Part shown: positions 61,208 through 64,000 of the stretch, piece after piece | How the letters are laid out: each line of letters starts with the position of its first letter | Numbering within the stretch: position 1 is the stretch's first letter | Source of the DNA: Physcia stellaris | Taxonomy: Eukaryota; Ascomycota; Lecanoromycetes; Caliciales; Physciaceae | Length of the DNA stretch: 64,000 nt | Assembly (NCBI GenBank): GCA_018902385.1 | Contig: JABSSW010000077.1 | Coordinates: forward strand, 83,262-147,261 | Reading direction: 5' to 3' | Notes under the pieces: generated by a model | Databases searched by the model: none | What the model was told of the DNA's origin: nothing | The model's input: the letters and a program-made list of their open reading frames with translations, nothing else | Program-made: the position numbers and the translations under genes

Positions 61208-63555
61208 ATGAATGCATACCCTCCTCCGCCCAATGCTCCACCAACTCCGGCCTACACGCCCATGAGTCAAAGTAGTTCAGTCTACCCCATGCCGCCACAG
61301 CCTAATCTGCAGACGTATCCTCCGGAATGGTCCGGGAACTGGCAGCCGGAGTGTTATCAATCGGCAAATGCTCCTCCTACACCGGTGTACTCCCCGTACA
61401 CTCCATACTCTCCGACGCGAAAGGAAGAATGTAGAAATCAAGCTAGCTGCCAAGCGTCGATCAATTTATTTTCAACGTTTCAGTACATTTCAGCTGCTTA
61501 CGGGTTTGGGGGTTCAGTACCTCAAGCCCCTGGCCGATATGAGACATCCTACTTTCCACAGCAACAGCAACATTCATCACAGTCTCCCCAGACCCAGCCA
61601 GCTCCCTCTAACCCTATTCTTGCTCCAGCTTACGGTCAAAACCAGACGGTAACCCGTCACTATGTAACCGATTCTGTCCAACTCGATCTATCGAAGCTGT
61701 CACTGAACGAGCCTCAGCCAGCACTCATCCCAACGGCACAATACCCAAGTCCAGCTCAAACCCAGAGTTCGAAACCCACATCTACAGCAGATCAACCTCG
61801 AAATGCTTCACATGCGAAGACAGAGTTGCAACATGAATACACCCCGCCTTCGCCATCGAAGATATACCCTCAGACATCGCATTACGGTGCACACCCAGCA
61901 GTCGCGCAATTTCCCCTGCCGCCTCCACCGCCTCCCCCGTATTCTCTGACTCCACTGGCAGATCCAAACCTCCCTTCTTGTAAAAGCCAGGAGGTCCTGC
62001 CGCAGCAGTCGCAGACAATACTTTCCCAGCAACAACAGCAATATGAGCAGCAGCCGCAGTTTCAGCAGCAACAATTGCAGCAACAAGCTCAGGCTTACGT
62101 ACAGAATCCGAATTGCTACCAAGGCAACGTGCAGCACCAACAATACACCCAAGTGCAGGTTCAAAATCCGGTAATAGGTTTACAGCAACCCCAATATGCT
62201 CAAGCCCAGATACAGCAATTCCAGCAAGTGCAATCATACCAACAAGTCCAGTCCTCATACGGGCAAGAGGCACCGCCCGGGATTCTAGCACACAAGCCCG
62301 GCAAAGATGATCAACAGACTGGCAAAGTCACCCGCTTCCTCGGCGATACGCTTGTTGGGAGATTTGCACGCTCGAGTGTGTCTACGGTAACCACAACTCT
62401 CAAAATGCCTGCCGTACTCTCGCCCTGGGGCGATAACAATCCCGTCACACTCCCCAACGTCCGTTATCGTGACGCTGCTCTCTTCGGCACCTTTGCCATT
62501 ATCGGAGCACCACTGGTGGACGGTATGAGCGACGTAGTGACTAATTCCTTCGGCGCGGAACACTTCATCTCCGATGTTGTATCCTCAGGTGCGGGCTTCA
62601 TCACCGGCAACACCATAGTCAAGTACGGCGTCTTCCAGATCGTGGAACAAGCAATTGACAAAGGCGTTCTGGAACACGTCTTACCTGAAGTCGAAAAGAC
62701 GATGCGCACCACAACAGCCAAAACACTACAAGTCAGCATAAAGCACAAACTTATGGGCGTTGAAGCCGATATACGCATGCACGGTCCGTATCCCACATCC
62801 AACAGCATGGCATGTGAAAAAGGATGGTTCGCCCCTTACCTATTCGCCAGCTCGCGGACACCCGTCATCAGACGATCTGAGGACTTCGCGATTGCGCAGT
62901 TCTTCAAACCGTACCTCATCGGTACGTCCCCAATCCCCACTTAATCTTCACCAATCCTGCATCTCCAGCGATGTGTTGCTGACATTCATTCCTCGAAGCC
63001 GATACCCACCTCACCCACAAGCTCCTCACCGAGTCAGCATCCGTAATTCCCCTGTGCGACCCCTCGCCCTCCGCCCGCCTCCCTCACGCCCGCCTGCTAG
63101 TAACCTTTATCGGGATATCCCCCTTCCGCGGCGAAGGTAGCGGGATGTGGTCAACCTCGCGGCGGCCCGGCTGCGGTCAGCTGCGTATTCACATGCTGAA
63201 CGGCTGCCCCACGCTCGTCGTTCCCGCGGCCTCGGACACGCAGCGGACGCCAGTCATTGCCTGGTCTCCTTGGACGTTGAAACAGATGCAGGAGGGCATT
63301 GGAAGGACGGGGACGGGTGCGCAGGGGCAGTATACGCCGCAGAAACAGCATCAGGAGATCTGTGGGTGGTTGCTTGGGATGGTGGAGAGGAGCGCGTTGC
63401 ATCCTAGTGTTTCAGGCAATGCGGGTAGCTTGGAGAGAGTGGTGGCGAGGGTGGTTACTATGATTATCAATGGGGCTTTGATGACGTCAAAAGGGAAAAA
63501 GATTTACGGAGTCGTGAACTGTGACAGGACGAAAATTGTGATCATGCGATATTGA
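61208..63555 (+). CDS. Large Pro/Gln-rich protein beside the telomere
   Basis: Exons 61208-61430, 61494-62921 and 62999-63555 give 735 aa. The second intron (77 bp, GTACGT donor) is clear. The first (63 bp, in phase) is less certain because its donor GTAGAA is weak. The N-terminal 380 residues are low complexity: Pro-rich (PPPPNAPPTPAYTP), a run of prolines (about 220-230) and Gln-rich tracts (ILSQQQQQYEQQPQ). The C-terminal 330 residues are folded-looking, with Gly-rich hydrophobic helices (ALFGTFAIIGAPLVDGM, SSGAGFITGNTIV) and a final beta-like block ending VNCDRTKIVIMRY. I recognise no family. The stop is about 370 bp from the telomeric repeats. Confidence 0.7.
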
Positions 63556-63924
63556 GAAATTGTTACATGATTATTAGATGATGACTTTCAACTCTTTGAC
63601 GGAGTCAATTTAATCTTTGAAAAATGTATTGCACTCGAGAGGAACGTAAATATTTGAATGAGATGTATAGCGAAGGTCATAATGGATTGAGATACGCTCG
63701 CTGAGATCGCTAACGATCGTGGTCACAATCTCTGGAATGAAGTGCAATAATCATGCAAAGCATAGATTCAATTTGATTCTTCAATACGCCTCTACGATTT
63801 ATCAATTGTTGAATTGCCTAGAACTCTCAAACTTTTCTATCCGCTTGCGGAGTGACATATCCGGTCTCTCTCAACGCCATTTATCCCCCTTACGCCACAA
63901 TAGAATCGGACTAGATGCAGAATT
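63556..63924. other. Subtelomeric junction sequence
   Basis: A 369 bp unique-looking spacer between the last gene and the telomere repeats. No X/Y-like repeat or helicase remnant is seen. Confidence 0.5.
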
Positions 63925-64000
63925 TTAGGGTTAGGGTTAGGGTTAGGGTTAGGGTTAGGTTAGGTTAGGGTTAGGGTTAGGGTTAGGGTTAGGTTAGGTT
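63925..64000 (+). repeat. Telomere, TTAGGG repeats with TTAGG variants
   Basis: TTAGGG units run to the end of the window, interrupted by 5 bp TTAGG units at about 63955-63965 and at the end. The G-rich strand runs 5' to 3' towards position 64000, as at a right chromosome end. Confidence 0.97.

Noticed and set aside
60714-61211. A 165-codon plus-strand ORF before the telomere-proximal gene
   Set aside because: Its frame is not that of the Pro-rich protein, and no GT donor exists between ATG 60951 and the acceptor near 61090 to make it a first exon.
1-64000. CRISPR arrays, rRNA or tRNA genes
   Set aside because: I saw no regularly spaced direct repeats of that type and no convincing tRNA-like A/B boxes or rRNA sequence by eye; a tRNA scan would be decisive.

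Overview
The window looks like the right-hand end of a chromosome from a filamentous ascomycete (Pezizomycotina). Genes are compact, with 44-120 bp GT-AG introns. Several protein types are typical of these fungi: a LaeA-like methyltransferase, a GPI-anchored yapsin-like protease, a MARVEL protein and a DDHD lipase. The last 76 bp are TTAGGG repeats whose G-rich strand points outward, so position 64000 is at or close to the chromosome tip. I could not place the organism below this level.

Layout. 0-12 kb is a dense, conserved core-like block: DDHD phospholipase, hot-dog thioesterase, RING-like/ankyrin-like protein, PXA-PX-nexin_C protein and a yapsin-like aspartic protease. 12.8-15.7 kb is decayed: two broken genes (a conserved fungal gene and an acyl-protein-thioesterase-like gene) next to a 941 bp non-autonomous inverted-repeat transposon with a TA target site. 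16.4-20.6 kb has a MARVEL-domain protein and a secreted alpha/beta hydrolase with a reading-frame break. From 20.6 kb the sequence becomes gene-poor. Isolated islands follow: a seven-exon asparagine synthetase (26.5-28.9), an F-box protein (30.2-31.7), an eleven-exon methyltransferase with tiny exons (32.5-34.0), a small GPI protein (36.5), a cytochrome P450 (38.7-40.4), a deaminase-like zinc protein (44.5-45.3), a frame-broken membrane protein (49.6) and a dead metallopeptidase-like gene (51.6-52.5).

The most striking object is at 53.06-58.95 kb. It is a near full-length Tad1-like LINE retrotransposon flanked by a perfect 13 bp target-site duplication and mutated to extreme AT richness. The mutation pattern is unusual. 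In the stretches I read, almost every surviving C is followed by A or G, and almost every surviving G is preceded by C or T. CpC and CpT (with GpG and ApG on the other strand) have been erased while CpA and CpG persist. Classical RIP removes CpA, so this looks like C-to-T mutation in a CpY context confined to the repeat.

The last gene (61.2-63.6 kb) encodes a large Pro/Gln-rich protein ending about 370 bp from the telomere repeats. No biosynthetic gene cluster can be claimed: the asparagine synthetase, methyltransferase and P450 share a 14 kb stretch but are separated by unrelated genes and long spacers. Several genes carry single-base frame breaks. Some may be sequencing errors rather than true mutations, and these are flagged individually.
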